From assembly GCA_943788695.1 (NCBI GenBank), contig CALSRG010000001.1, forward strand, positions 930,001 to 994,000: a stretch of 64,000 nucleotides of DNA. The letters are read 5' to 3'. The stretch comes from an uncultured Flavobacteriaceae bacterium. Its GTDB lineage: Bacteria; Bacteroidota; Bacteroidia; Flavobacteriales; Flavobacteriaceae. Made by a program: the position numbers and the translations under genes. Below the pieces are notes generated by a model, which was not told the DNA's origin, made no database searches, and worked only from the letters and a program-made list of their open reading frames with translations. Below, in pieces: positions 17,666 to 25,723 of this stretch. Each line of letters starts with the position of its first letter. Within the stretch, counting starts at the first letter, position 1.

Positions 17666-18567
17666 GATTGTTCTGTTTGATCGGTTAAGATTAGAAATTG
17701 CTCCTCTAAACTTTCTTTACGTTTTACTAAATGATTTAGAGTGATTCCTTTTTCAAACAATAATTTATTCAATTCAGCGGCTTCCATTGGAGTATTCAGG
17801 ATGACTTTTAGTGTGTCTTCATTTTTTGTAATGGCCCCAAAACCCGCATGCGATTCTAGAAAAGTCATCAATTCGATTTCATTTTGACTTTGTAGTTCAA
17901 AAAAACCGTAACTAGCCGTCATTTCATCGACTGGTCCGGTGTACAACATGGTTCCCTTTCTCAACACAATTACATGGCTACAAACTTTTTCAACTTCATC
18001 AAGCAAATGAGAAGCAAGTAAAATGGTCGTACCTTGCTTGGCAATATCCTTGATAATTTTTCTAATTTGATGTATGCCTTGAGGGTCAAGGCCATTTGTG
18101 GGTTCATCTAAAATCAAAATTTCAGGATGATTGAGTAGTGCTGAGGCAATGGCTAAACGCTGTTTCATCCCTAAAGAAAATGTACTAAACCTGCTGTGTT
18201 TTCTGTCTTCGAGTTCTACAATAGTTAATACTTCTTCAATGCGCTCAATTGCCGCCCCTTTGATATGACAAACGAGTTTTAGGTTTTGAGCTGCGGTCAT
18301 ATAGGGGTAAAAATTTGGACGTTCAATAATAGCGCCAATTTTCCGGAGGGCTTGATGGGTATTTAATGCTCCGTCGAACCATTTAAAGCTGCCTTCTGTC
18401 GGATTTACAACGTTAAGGATCATTCCAAGCGTGGTAGACTTGCCACTGCCATTTGGACCTAAAATTCCATAGACATGTCCTTTTTCAATGCTAAAAGAAA
18501 CATTATTGACTGCTGTTAAAAAACCAAAGCGTTTGGTTAAGTTTTGAACATCTAATATTTTAGACAT
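17662..18567 (-). CDS. ABC transporter ATP-binding protein
   Basis: This is a 301-residue ATPase subunit of the BcrA/NatA type. It has Walker A GPNGSGKST (about 36-44), the signature FSLGMKQRLAIA and Walker B ILILDEPTNGLD, followed by the D- and H-loops. About 80 C-terminal residues form a regulatory extension common in this group. The ATG at 18567 gives the normal start MSKILDVQNLTKRFG; another ATG lies 6 bp upstream. It is coupled to the permease gene by an ATGA overlap. Confidence 0.9.
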   Translation of the reverse strand: MSKILDVQNLTKRFGFLTAVNNVSFSIEKGHVYGILGPNGSGKSTTLGMILNVVNPTEGSFKWFDGALNTHQALRKIGAIIERPNFYPYMTAAQNLKLVCHIKGAAIERIEEVLTIVELEDRKHSRFSTFSLGMKQRLAIASALLNHPEILILDEPTNGLDPQGIHQIRKIIKDIAKQGTTILLASHLLDEVEKVCSHVIVLRKGTMLYTGPVDEMTASYGFFELQSQNEIELMTFLESHAGFGAITKNEDTLKVILNTPMEAAELNKLLFEKGITLNHLVKRKESLEEQFLILTDQTEQS

Positions 18568-18606
18568 ACACATTTGACGTTTGGTTTTTAGTTTTGTTAC
18601 ATTTTT

Positions 18607-19137
18607 TTAGTACCAATCGTTATTAGAATCAAAATCATTCAAATCGTCTTCGTCATAACTATCTTCATTCATATCGTCATCAAATCCATTAGATCCGATT
18701 TGATCGTTTGCCTCAAAGTCTTTTTCAGGCGCAGATTCTGGCATTTGACCATGTGCATACAATAGTTTTGGATAGTCAGCACCTTCTATTTCAGTTACGA
18801 TTTCTGCCAGCTCAACGAAAAAGGTCCAGAGGTTTAGAAAGTCATAAACATAAAGCAATTTATTTTGTGTTGCATCAACAATGTCCTCAAGGTTAGTTGC
18901 ACTCATACTTTTTGAGATAGATTCATTCTCTCCTATATCGAATAATGAAATCTCCTCGCCTTGTTCCCAAAGGTCATTACTAACGTAGAAAGACGCCATT
19001 TCATTTCCTTCAAAACCAAATGCCTGAACAATAGCATTGTGAAAATCTTCAAAACTATCAGTTTGTTTTAATGCGATATCTCTAAATATATCAGAGTCAT
19101 CTTTATGGTCTAATATGATTCTAAATCTATAAATCAT
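18607..19137 (-). CDS. PRiA4_ORF3-like (IS1096 passenger TnpR-type) protein
   Basis: This 176-residue protein has the pattern of the plasmid pRiA4b ORF-3-like family: MIYRFRIILDHKDD, FEDFHNAIVQAFGFEGNEMASFYVSNDLWEQGEEISLFD (landmarks FHNAI, FGF, FY, W), LLYVYDFLNLWTFFVEL. The C-terminal 35 residues are strongly acidic and low in complexity (DDDMNEDSYDEDDLNDFD). Databases name the family after a transposon passenger gene, but here it is embedded in a housekeeping operon. It overlaps ctaA by 11 bp and no transposase or inverted repeat is nearby. The function is unknown. Confidence 0.78.
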   Translation of the reverse strand: MIYRFRIILDHKDDSDIFRDIALKQTDSFEDFHNAIVQAFGFEGNEMASFYVSNDLWEQGEEISLFDIGENESISKSMSATNLEDIVDATQNKLLYVYDFLNLWTFFVELAEIVTEIEGADYPKLLYAHGQMPESAPEKDFEANDQIGSNGFDDDMNEDSYDEDDLNDFDSNNDWY

Positions 19138-20155
19138 TTTGGGTTTGTTTTTTGTAGGTCATGAATAGGTAAAATTGTAAGCCAAATAAAATAGTAGCCA
19201 TTACCAAATGAATTGGCTGAGTCGTGAATGGGAAGTCTAAATAATACATAAGCATTCCAGTAATCACTTCAATACCAATCATTACCAATATCCACTGCGT
19301 TGTTCTGTAGAATGGAAATTCGAGTGATCGGTTACGCCAGAAGAGCACTATATTTGACAATAAAACTAAAATCGACATCGAACGATGGATATAAAAAATG
19401 ACCGTAGGAGAAGATAACCAAAGCGAAGGTTCATCTCCAACCAGTTTGATTTGTGCATCAATCAATTGTCTAACCTGCGTTCCTAAAATAATTTGAAAAA
19501 GAGATAGTCCTAAGGTGAACAATATCAAGTATTGAAAAGTTTTATCTTTTTTTATTTCAGATGTTTTCTCTTGAGTGATCACGATTTGAAAAATCAAAAG
19601 AGCTACAATCACTAAAGCCATAACCATATGAATGGTAATTTTATGTGGAGCTAAATTTGAATCCACTACTGTTTTTCCTAGCCAACCTTGAAATCCAATA
19701 CCAAATAGGGTAAACAAACCTACTAAAGTAATCCATTTGTTTCTCCGCCAAAACCCCAAGGACAGGCCTGCGATTATCAGAATAGGTACTCCTGACAAGG
19801 CGCCCAATAATCGGTTGATGTACTCCACCCAGGTATGTGTTGGATTAAAACGAGTGTAATCATGAGTGGTGTAGGCATTCCAGTCATTCATAGTCATCGT
19901 TTGAGTCGATACAAAATCGTTTTTTGCCACCCATAAAGTCTCATCGGCAATAATAATTTGACCTTTTAAATACTGATGATTGGTTTTAAACTCAAGTGTC
20001 GCGGCCTCAGTTGGGGGAATATAGTACCCAAAACACTTCGGCCAATCTGGGCATCCCATTCCTGATCCAGTCATGCGCACTACAGCACCTGCAAGGATGA
20101 CCAAATAAATGAGGATTAGAGCGATTTTAGCTGATTTATGTATCAATCTAGTCAT
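19127..20155 (-). CDS. ctaA: Heme A synthase, COX15/CtaA family
   Basis: This 342-residue polytopic membrane protein converts heme O to heme A for cytochrome c oxidase. It begins with a transmembrane helix, and the conserved GAVVRMTGSGMGCPDWPKCFG follows (landmarks VRMTGSG, CPDWPKC). Later segments carry HTWVEYINRLLGA, NLAPHKITIHMVMAL and YIHRSMSILVLL, whose histidines are the heme ligands of the family. About eight transmembrane helices are present. The gene sits between cca (11 bp) and the PRiA4-like gene (11-bp overlap) on the same strand. Confidence 0.93.
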   Translation of the reverse strand: MTRLIHKSAKIALILIYLVILAGAVVRMTGSGMGCPDWPKCFGYYIPPTEAATLEFKTNHQYLKGQIIIADETLWVAKNDFVSTQTMTMNDWNAYTTHDYTRFNPTHTWVEYINRLLGALSGVPILIIAGLSLGFWRRNKWITLVGLFTLFGIGFQGWLGKTVVDSNLAPHKITIHMVMALVIVALLIFQIVITQEKTSEIKKDKTFQYLILFTLGLSLFQIILGTQVRQLIDAQIKLVGDEPSLWLSSPTVIFYIHRSMSILVLLSNIVLFWRNRSLEFPFYRTTQWILVMIGIEVITGMLMYYLDFPFTTQPIHLVMATILFGLQFYLFMTYKKQTQNDL

Positions 20156-20166
20156 TTATTTGGGAT

Positions 20167-21588
20167 TTACTTAACAGGTAATTTAAGTCCTAACTTTTGA
20201 CCTAATAACATCATTTTGTCAAAAGCTGCTTGGTATTCATTAGGTATTTCTCCATCTAAAATAGCTTCCTTTATAGCTTCTTTAATCATCCCAATTTCTT
20301 TTGAAGGTTTGATGTCAAAAGTCTGAATGATAAGTTCTCCAGAAATTGGTGGTTGGAAGTTTCTAATGTGATCTCTTTGTTCTACTTCGGTTATCTTTTG
20401 TCTGACCATTTTAAAATTGTCATGATAACGTTTGTAGCGTTTTTTATTTTTAGTTGTAATATCAGCTTCGCATAAGATCATCAGATCTTCGACATAATCC
20501 CCTGCGTCAAACACCAAACGACGAACTGCCGAATCTGTCACCTCTTCTGATGCTAATGCTATTGGACGAGAACTCATTAGGACCATTTTTTGCACAAATT
20601 TCATTTTGTCATTCAGAGGCATTTTAAGTCTTTTAAATAAATGAAATACCATTTTTGACCCTTCAAATTCATGGCCATGAAAAGTCCATCCAACCCGTTC
20701 GCTAAATTTCTTTGTTGGTGCTTTGCCAATATCATGAAGTAAAGCAGCCCAGCGTAACCATAGGTTTTGGGTATTTTTACAAATGTTGTCGACCACCTCA
20801 AGGGTGTGATAAAAATTATCTTTGTGACGTTGGCCTTCTATTTCGTCTATACCTTTTAGGGCTGTTAATTCTGGCAACAATAAATCGAGAAGCCCTGTTT
20901 GCTCTAGTAAAAGAAACCCTACTGATGGTTTGTCTGATTCAAGAATTTTATGAAGCTCTGACACGATACGTTCTTCGGAGATAATTTTTATTCTATCCGC
21001 AGATTTTGAAATAGCATTCAAAGCCACATGATCGATATTAAAATTCAATTGAGAAGCAAACCGAATTGCCCGCATCATTCTCAGAGGATCGTCACTAAAT
21101 GTGGTCTCAGGTTGAAGAGGCGTTCGAATGAGGCTTTCATCGATATCCTGCAGTCCGTTAAAGGGATCAAGAAGATTTCCAAAATGATCTTGACTCAAAT
21201 CAAATGCCATGGCATTGATGGTAAAGTCACGTCGGTTTTGATCGTCTTCTAAAGTTCCGGGAATGATACTAGGATTTCGACTGTCTTTTGAATACGATTC
21301 AACTCGTGCGCCAACAAATTCAATATCGAGACCTTCGAAGTGAATCATGGCTGTTCCATAAGTTTTAAAAATGGAAACTTTTGGTCGTTCAGGTAATACT
21401 GCCGCTACTGCCTTGGCTAATGCAATCCCATCGCCTACTGAAACAATATCAATATCGTTTTTTTGAGGCCTATTCATTAAATGATCTCGAACAAATCCAC
21501 CTATTACAAAAGCTGGCTGACCCAATTGAGCAGCAGCTTCTGATATATGCTGAAAAATGGGATGGTTTAATGCCGCTTTATGGTTCAT
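20167..21588 (-). CDS. cca: CCA tRNA nucleotidyltransferase with HD domain
   Basis: This 473-residue enzyme adds or repairs the 3'-CCA end of tRNAs. The class II nucleotidyltransferase head has GGFVRD at 30-35 and the metal-binding DID at 45-47. RRDFTINAMAFD (about 118-129) and the DDPLRMMRAIRFASQL segment follow. A C-terminal HD domain has HDIGKAPTK, with likely phosphohydrolase activity. It begins 4 bp after the tsaC stop codon, so it is co-transcribed with another tRNA-maturation gene. Confidence 0.93.
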   Translation of the reverse strand: MNHKAALNHPIFQHISEAAAQLGQPAFVIGGFVRDHLMNRPQKNDIDIVSVGDGIALAKAVAAVLPERPKVSIFKTYGTAMIHFEGLDIEFVGARVESYSKDSRNPSIIPGTLEDDQNRRDFTINAMAFDLSQDHFGNLLDPFNGLQDIDESLIRTPLQPETTFSDDPLRMMRAIRFASQLNFNIDHVALNAISKSADRIKIISEERIVSELHKILESDKPSVGFLLLEQTGLLDLLLPELTALKGIDEIEGQRHKDNFYHTLEVVDNICKNTQNLWLRWAALLHDIGKAPTKKFSERVGWTFHGHEFEGSKMVFHLFKRLKMPLNDKMKFVQKMVLMSSRPIALASEEVTDSAVRRLVFDAGDYVEDLMILCEADITTKNKKRYKRYHDNFKMVRQKITEVEQRDHIRNFQPPISGELIIQTFDIKPSKEIGMIKEAIKEAILDGEIPNEYQAAFDKMMLLGQKLGLKLPVK

Positions 21589-21592
21589 TGTT

Positions 21593-22141
21593 TTAAGCTC
21601 TTAGGACGGTAATGACACCATCGTTGGTTATTTTAACAACCGATGATGGCACTGGATTGTTTGAATTGTCAGGCAAATTTACAACATAGTCAACGCCTGT
21701 TAAAATCTTGTCTTGAATTTCTTTAAAAGCTCTTGGTGATTTCGCCCCACTAATATTGGCCGAAGTCGACACAATAGGTTTTTTAAAGGCCTTAACCAGG
21801 TCATTACAAAAACCATTTTTCACAACTCGTATGCCAATGGACCCATCTTCAGCAATGATATTTTTGGCCAAATTTATTGCCTTGTCATAAACAATGGTGG
21901 TTGGTTTTGTAGATTGACTTAAAAGGGTTAGCGCTTCATGTGGAATGGCTTCAACATATTGTTTCAGCATATCAGTATCGCTTACCAAGCATATCATACT
22001 CTTGGATTCGATTCGCTGTTTAAGATCATAAATTCGTGTAACGGCAACCGAGTTTGTAGCATCGCAACCAATACCCCAAATGGTATCTGATGGATATAAG
22101 ATGATACCGCCTTCTTTTAAAATTCTAATCGCTTTGGTCAA
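21593..22141 (-). CDS. tsaC: Threonylcarbamoyl-AMP synthase (TsaC/Sua5/YrdC)
   Basis: This 182-residue enzyme makes L-threonylcarbamoyl-adenylate for the t6A modification of tRNA position 37. It shows the YrdC pattern: GGIILYPSDTIWGIGCDA (landmarks YPSDT, G, CD), then IYDLKQRIESKSMICLV, GSIGIRVVKN and PIVSTSANISGAKSP. The start codon is a TTG; an in-frame stop lies four codons upstream, so no ATG is available. There is no C-terminal Sua5 domain. It heads the minus-strand run tsaC-cca-ctaA-PRiA4. Confidence 0.93.
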   Translation of the reverse strand: MTKAIRILKEGGIILYPSDTIWGIGCDATNSVAVTRIYDLKQRIESKSMICLVSDTDMLKQYVEAIPHEALTLLSQSTKPTTIVYDKAINLAKNIIAEDGSIGIRVVKNGFCNDLVKAFKKPIVSTSANISGAKSPRAFKEIQDKILTGVDYVVNLPDNSNNPVPSSVVKITNDGVITVLRA

Positions 22142-22161
22142 ATTGATTTTTTAGTACCGAG

Positions 22162-22169
22162 CAAAGATA
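22162..22169 (-). promoter_or_regulatory. -7 promoter box for tsaC-cca-ctaA run
   Basis: TATCTTTG on the minus strand is a full TAnnTTTG match 20 nt before the tsaC TTG start. Confidence 0.5.
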
Positions 22170-22228
22170 AAACTGTTATTAAAATAGATGATTATTTGAA
22201 TAAATATTAATTCATTGCGCTGAATTTG

Positions 22229-22236
22229 TATTTTTG
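22229..22236 (+). promoter_or_regulatory. -7 promoter box for sialyltransferase-like gene
   Basis: TATTTTTG is a full TAnnTTTG match. A TTG codon at 22234 that opens the reading frame lies inside it, so translation must start further downstream, probably at TTG 22252. Confidence 0.45.
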
Positions 22237-22251
22237 TTTGAAATCATAGAC

Positions 22252-23250
22252 TTGATCAACACTTCTCATATATTTTTTGCGCATAGTGGTATTACAGCTG
22301 CGGTTTCTGAAAGGATCATTGAAAGAAAAGTCATCAAGAATGATCAAATCGGTTTTGTTTTAGATCGTGGGATTGAAATATCTCTTTTCGAAAATGCCAT
22401 TTGTTTTTCAGAAAGGTCATTTCGGAAGCAATGGATGTTGTCAAAATTGGTTTCAGTTTTTTTTCGATTGCTGTTTGCTTCAAAAATTATTTCTAAGGAT
22501 AGATTTTTAGATTGGGCATCGAGTCGTGGGTATTTTATGATGCGCGGTTTCTATCTGTATTTGCCCCATGCGCTACTGCGCTCATTTAAAATGGTTCAAT
22601 CGCCATTTTGTCTTGGTTACTACTATATAGAAGAAGGTCTTGCTTCATATATTTCAATCCATTACACTTCGGATAATAGATTTGGGCAGCCGCTATTTCC
22701 TGAGACACATAAATATTGCGGAAGTTATGGATTATATAACGCTTTTAAGCAATCTTCAAATCGGGTGATATTAGAACATTTGTATCAAGACGAGAAGTCA
22801 CCAAAAGGAGAGTCGCTTATTGTTGTTGATGGATTAATTGATCATAAGGAGTCATTGGTGTCTACTGCTCAATATATTAAAGTTTTGAAGGAATTGATTA
22901 TTCCTAAGGCACTTTCGCTTTCCAAAAATTTAATTATCAAATACCACCCAACCATATTAAACGAGGAAAATAAATTAGTTAAGTCTCAATTGGATAAGGT
23001 ATTTCAAAGGATTGAGGTTTTACATCCAGAAATTTCTGTTTCATATCAAGGAAAAGAAGTAAATCTAGAGTACTATTGTTATAAATATATGCCGAATGTC
23101 TTTACAATAATGTCATCAACAGGTCACTATGCTTATGAATTCGGATGTCCAGTCTATACTGCTTATCAACATTTAGCACCAGAATTAAAGCAGTTATCCG
23201 CATTAAGCGATTGGTTTGAACAACTCACTAAACCGTGGAATCAACTATGA
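22252..23250 (+). CDS. Putative glycosyltransferase with bacterial sialyltransferase-type motifs
   Basis: This protein of about 332 residues has no signal peptide or transmembrane helix. Counting from TTG 22234, the N-terminal strand HIFFAHSGITAAVSERII leads into a GT-B-like fold. EEG (133-135), KYHP (HP at 238-239) and SST (294-296) fall in the order of the D/E-D/E-G, HP and S(S/T) motifs that define bacterial sialyltransferases and polysialyltransferases of GT52 and related families. That makes a sialic or other nonulosonic acid transferase plausible, but I infer this from motifs only. The start is uncertain: the TTG at 22252 fits the promoter position best. Its stop overlaps the next glycosyltransferase gene (ATGA). 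Confidence 0.55.
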   Translation: MINTSHIFFAHSGITAAVSERIIERKVIKNDQIGFVLDRGIEISLFENAICFSERSFRKQWMLSKLVSVFFRLLFASKIISKDRFLDWASSRGYFMMRGFYLYLPHALLRSFKMVQSPFCLGYYYIEEGLASYISIHYTSDNRFGQPLFPETHKYCGSYGLYNAFKQSSNRVILEHLYQDEKSPKGESLIVVDGLIDHKESLVSTAQYIKVLKELIIPKALSLSKNLIIKYHPTILNEENKLVKSQLDKVFQRIEVLHPEISVSYQGKEVNLEYYCYKYMPNVFTIMSSTGHYAYEFGCPVYTAYQHLAPELKQLSALSDWFEQLTKPWNQL

Positions 23251-24167
23251 GTAAGGTCGATGTCAGTGTAGTGATGATTAACTACAATAGCTCTGATTAC
23301 ACCATTGCTTGTTTGGAGCGGCTGTGGGATCAGCCGACAGATTTAATCATAGAGTATATATTGGTTGATAATGCTTCTGAGGAATCATATTATCAACAGA
23401 TTAATAATTGGGTCACTTCCAAGCCTGTGGCTTTTATTCCAAGTGATTTAAATTTGGGTTTTGCAGGAGGCAATATGCTTGGTGCAAGGCAAGCAAAAGG
23501 ACGCTATCTCATTTTCCTGAATAATGATGTTACTGTCGATATCAAGACCTTTGAGTATTTGATTTATTTCATGGAAAACATACCAAATGCTGGCGTTTGT
23601 GGTCCAAAAGTATATGATGAAGATGGAAAAGAGTTGAGAGGCTTGGATCATTTTCCTTGTATTGCGAAGGATATTTTTGGTCGAAATGTCATGGAGTTTT
23701 TGTGGCCAAATAAATACCCAAAGCGTTTTGCTCATTATGACAGTCCTGTTTTGGTAAACGCCATTCAAGGCTCCTTGATGTGTTTTCGTGGCGATGCTTT
23801 CTGGAAAATCGATGGGATGGATACTAAGTTGTTTTTATATTTTGAGGAAATCGATATTTGTTTTCGACTCAAAATGGCTGGATACGACACTTATTTCATT
23901 CCGGAGGTGTCCTATATTCACTTTGAAGGAAAAAGCACTAGCGAGAGGTTTTTAACTAAACAGGAGTTGCAGATTTCATACTACTACATCCTTAAAAAAC
24001 ACTTTGGGCCAATAACTTATTGGGTCATTCTATTGAGTAATATTGTGGCAAATGCCATAAAGGGTTGTTTTAAGCCTAGTAAATTTAAAATGTTAAAATT
24101 ACTTTTACGACGCTGTCCTCAATCCAAATCTCTAAGGCATCTCCAAGTCAAGGTGCAAAATCGTTGA
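23247..24167 (+). CDS. Glycosyltransferase family 2 (rhamnosyltransferase-like)
   Basis: This 306-residue GT-A enzyme begins MSKVDVSVVMINYNSSDYT. It has the nucleotide-sugar region VDNASEE, NLGFAGGNMLGARQAKGRYLIFLNND (landmarks GFAGGNN-like and LNND as the DxD equivalent, about 92-95), then SLMCFRGDAFWKIDGMD and FEEIDICFRLKMAG, the usual acceptor-side motifs. A hydrophobic, basic C-terminus suggests membrane association. It is coupled to the sialyltransferase-like gene by a 4-bp overlap and abuts the next, convergent gene with no gap at all. Confidence 0.88.
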   Translation: MSKVDVSVVMINYNSSDYTIACLERLWDQPTDLIIEYILVDNASEESYYQQINNWVTSKPVAFIPSDLNLGFAGGNMLGARQAKGRYLIFLNNDVTVDIKTFEYLIYFMENIPNAGVCGPKVYDEDGKELRGLDHFPCIAKDIFGRNVMEFLWPNKYPKRFAHYDSPVLVNAIQGSLMCFRGDAFWKIDGMDTKLFLYFEEIDICFRLKMAGYDTYFIPEVSYIHFEGKSTSERFLTKQELQISYYYILKKHFGPITYWVILLSNIVANAIKGCFKPSKFKMLKLLLRRCPQSKSLRHLQVKVQNR

Positions 24168-24914
24168 TTACTCAATACCACGGTACTTTAACCAGAGGAA
24201 TGCATACCGTTTAAAAACGGCGAAGCTATGCACATAGGCTAATATAAATCCAGCTTTTCCGTCAAGAATGCCAAGTCTTAAAATGTATTGAGTAAAAAAG
24301 CGGTAACTCGGTCTCAATAGAAAATGAAATAAATTTGGACGCTTCCCCTTTTTAAACAAAACCTCGGCTTGAAGCTTGCTATATTGAGTTAATTTTTGAT
24401 TGTAACGGTTAAAATCAACAAACGAGAAATGCTTAATTTCATGGTTTAATTGACCGATTTTACCTAGACAAATCACTTCTTCATGAACGAAATTGCCATT
24501 ATATTGGCATTTTGACTTTTTAAAAAGACGCACCGATTTATCCGTTTGGAAACCACTAAATCTTATTTTTTTATCAAAAAAATAATATTGACGTTTAACA
24601 TAAAATCCATCAAATGAAGTTTCAGAATTTACAGTTTCCTCTATTTCATTAATTAAAGCATCGTGTATCACTTCGTCTAAATCAAAGAAAACAATCCAAT
24701 CGTGCTTGGCCAATGATAAAGCATGGTTTCGTTGGTTCGAAAAATGATCAAATTGACGCTGAACAACACGCGCCCCCAACTGTTCTGCTATTTCCTTTGT
24801 GCCATCTGTGCTAAATGAATCTACGATTATGATTTCATCGGCAAATGAAAGCCGTTGAATATAAGCTTCTATGTTTTTAGCTTCGTTGAAAGTAATGGCT
24901 AATGCGCTGATCAA
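24168..24914 (-). CDS. Glycosyltransferase family 2, WaaE/KdtX-like
   Basis: This 248-residue GT2 enzyme resembles LPS core beta-glucosyltransferases of the WaaE type. The N-terminus ISALAITFNEAKNI is followed by ADEIIIVDSFSTDGT, FSNQRNHAL, WIVFFDLDEVI (DLDE as the DxD metal site, about 77-80) and the C-terminal RPSYRFFTQYILRLGILDG. The start codon is a TTG. It is a paralogue of the gene at 25702-26451, with the same motifs at the same spacing. Its first base abuts the end of the plus-strand neighbour. Confidence 0.85.
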   Translation of the reverse strand: MISALAITFNEAKNIEAYIQRLSFADEIIIVDSFSTDGTKEIAEQLGARVVQRQFDHFSNQRNHALSLAKHDWIVFFDLDEVIHDALINEIEETVNSETSFDGFYVKRQYYFFDKKIRFSGFQTDKSVRLFKKSKCQYNGNFVHEEVICLGKIGQLNHEIKHFSFVDFNRYNQKLTQYSKLQAEVLFKKGKRPNLFHFLLRPSYRFFTQYILRLGILDGKAGFILAYVHSFAVFKRYAFLWLKYRGIE

Positions 24915-24963
24915 GTCTTTTGAATTGTTTACTTTAGTGCCAAAGTTGACACTGATAGCTCGG

Positions 24964-24971
24964 CAAATGTA
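24964..24971 (-). promoter_or_regulatory. -7 promoter box for WaaE-like gene
   Basis: TACATTTG on the minus strand is a full TAnnTTTG match 49 nt before the TTG start of the glycosyltransferase gene. Confidence 0.4.
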
Positions 24972-24985
24972 GTTATTATATATTG

Positions 24986-25723
24986 ATGTTAAAATATCAA
25001 ATCATCAAATTCCCTATGCGATTACCTATACTCATGTTTCATCAAGTAGCGCCTGCTGGTAGTCGGGCGCATGGTTTGAGCATCGATGAAAATCGGCTTG
25101 AGAAACATTTCGAAGTTATCAAGAAAAATGGTTACACGCCCATTCACTTTAAGGATATCATGTCGTCCAATCAACTCCCTAAGAAGCCTATAATTCTTAC
25201 GTTCGATGATGTTTACCTCAATCAAATTAATTTTGCATATCCCTTGCTAAAATTTTATAAATTTAAAGCATGTTTTTATGTTCCTTTTAAATATATCGGC
25301 GGTTTCAATGCTTGGGATGATGGTCAAGAGGCCATTATGAGCATGTCTGATCTGAAATCTCTTGATTCTGATGTGATTGAATTGGGTTTGCACTCATACG
25401 CACATGGGCGTTATGATGTCATGACTATTGATGAGATAGAAGAAGATTTAGAAAAATGTGAGTCATTTATTAAATCAAATGATCTAGATGTTTCTCGAGT
25501 TTTGGCCTATCCTTATGGAAAATTCCCTCGAAAAGGCAAACGTAAGGAACAATTTTTTGACTTGTTGAAAAGATCAAATATTGCATTTGGTTTAAGAATA
25601 GGAAATCGCTTGAATCGCATTCCATTTCAAAACAATTTTGAAATTCAGCGTATTGATGTAAAAGGGGAGGACTCAGATAAAACTTTTAAGAAAAAACTAC
25701 GCTACGGACGTGGTTGGTTTTGA
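24986..25723 (+). CDS. Polysaccharide deacetylase (NodB-homology) family protein
   Basis: This protein of about 245 residues is of carbohydrate esterase family 4 type. It has PILMFHQVAP near the N-terminus, motif 1 TFDD (metal-binding aspartates), motif 2 HSYAHGR (H-S-x-x-H) and a later RVLAYPYGKF motif. CE4 enzymes remove N- or O-acetyl groups from polysaccharides. The lack of a signal peptide suggests action on a lipid-linked intermediate in the cytosol or at the membrane. ATG 25016 (MRLPILMFHQV) is an alternative start. Its 3' end overlaps the next, convergent gene by 22 bp. Confidence 0.85.
   Translation: MLKYQIIKFPMRLPILMFHQVAPAGSRAHGLSIDENRLEKHFEVIKKNGYTPIHFKDIMSSNQLPKKPIILTFDDVYLNQINFAYPLLKFYKFKACFYVPFKYIGGFNAWDDGQEAIMSMSDLKSLDSDVIELGLHSYAHGRYDVMTIDEIEEDLEKCESFIKSNDLDVSRVLAYPYGKFPRKGKRKEQFFDLLKRSNIAFGLRIGNRLNRIPFQNNFEIQRIDVKGEDSDKTFKKKLRYGRGWF

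Noticed and set aside
18607-19137. IS1096-type passenger name suggesting a mobile element
   Set aside because: No transposase, inverted repeats or target duplication nearby, and the gene overlaps ctaA in a housekeeping run.
22234-22251. TTG at 22234 as start of the sialyltransferase-like gene
   Set aside because: It lies inside the TATTTTTG -7 box, so it would not be within the transcript. TTG 22252 is preferred, but is not proven.
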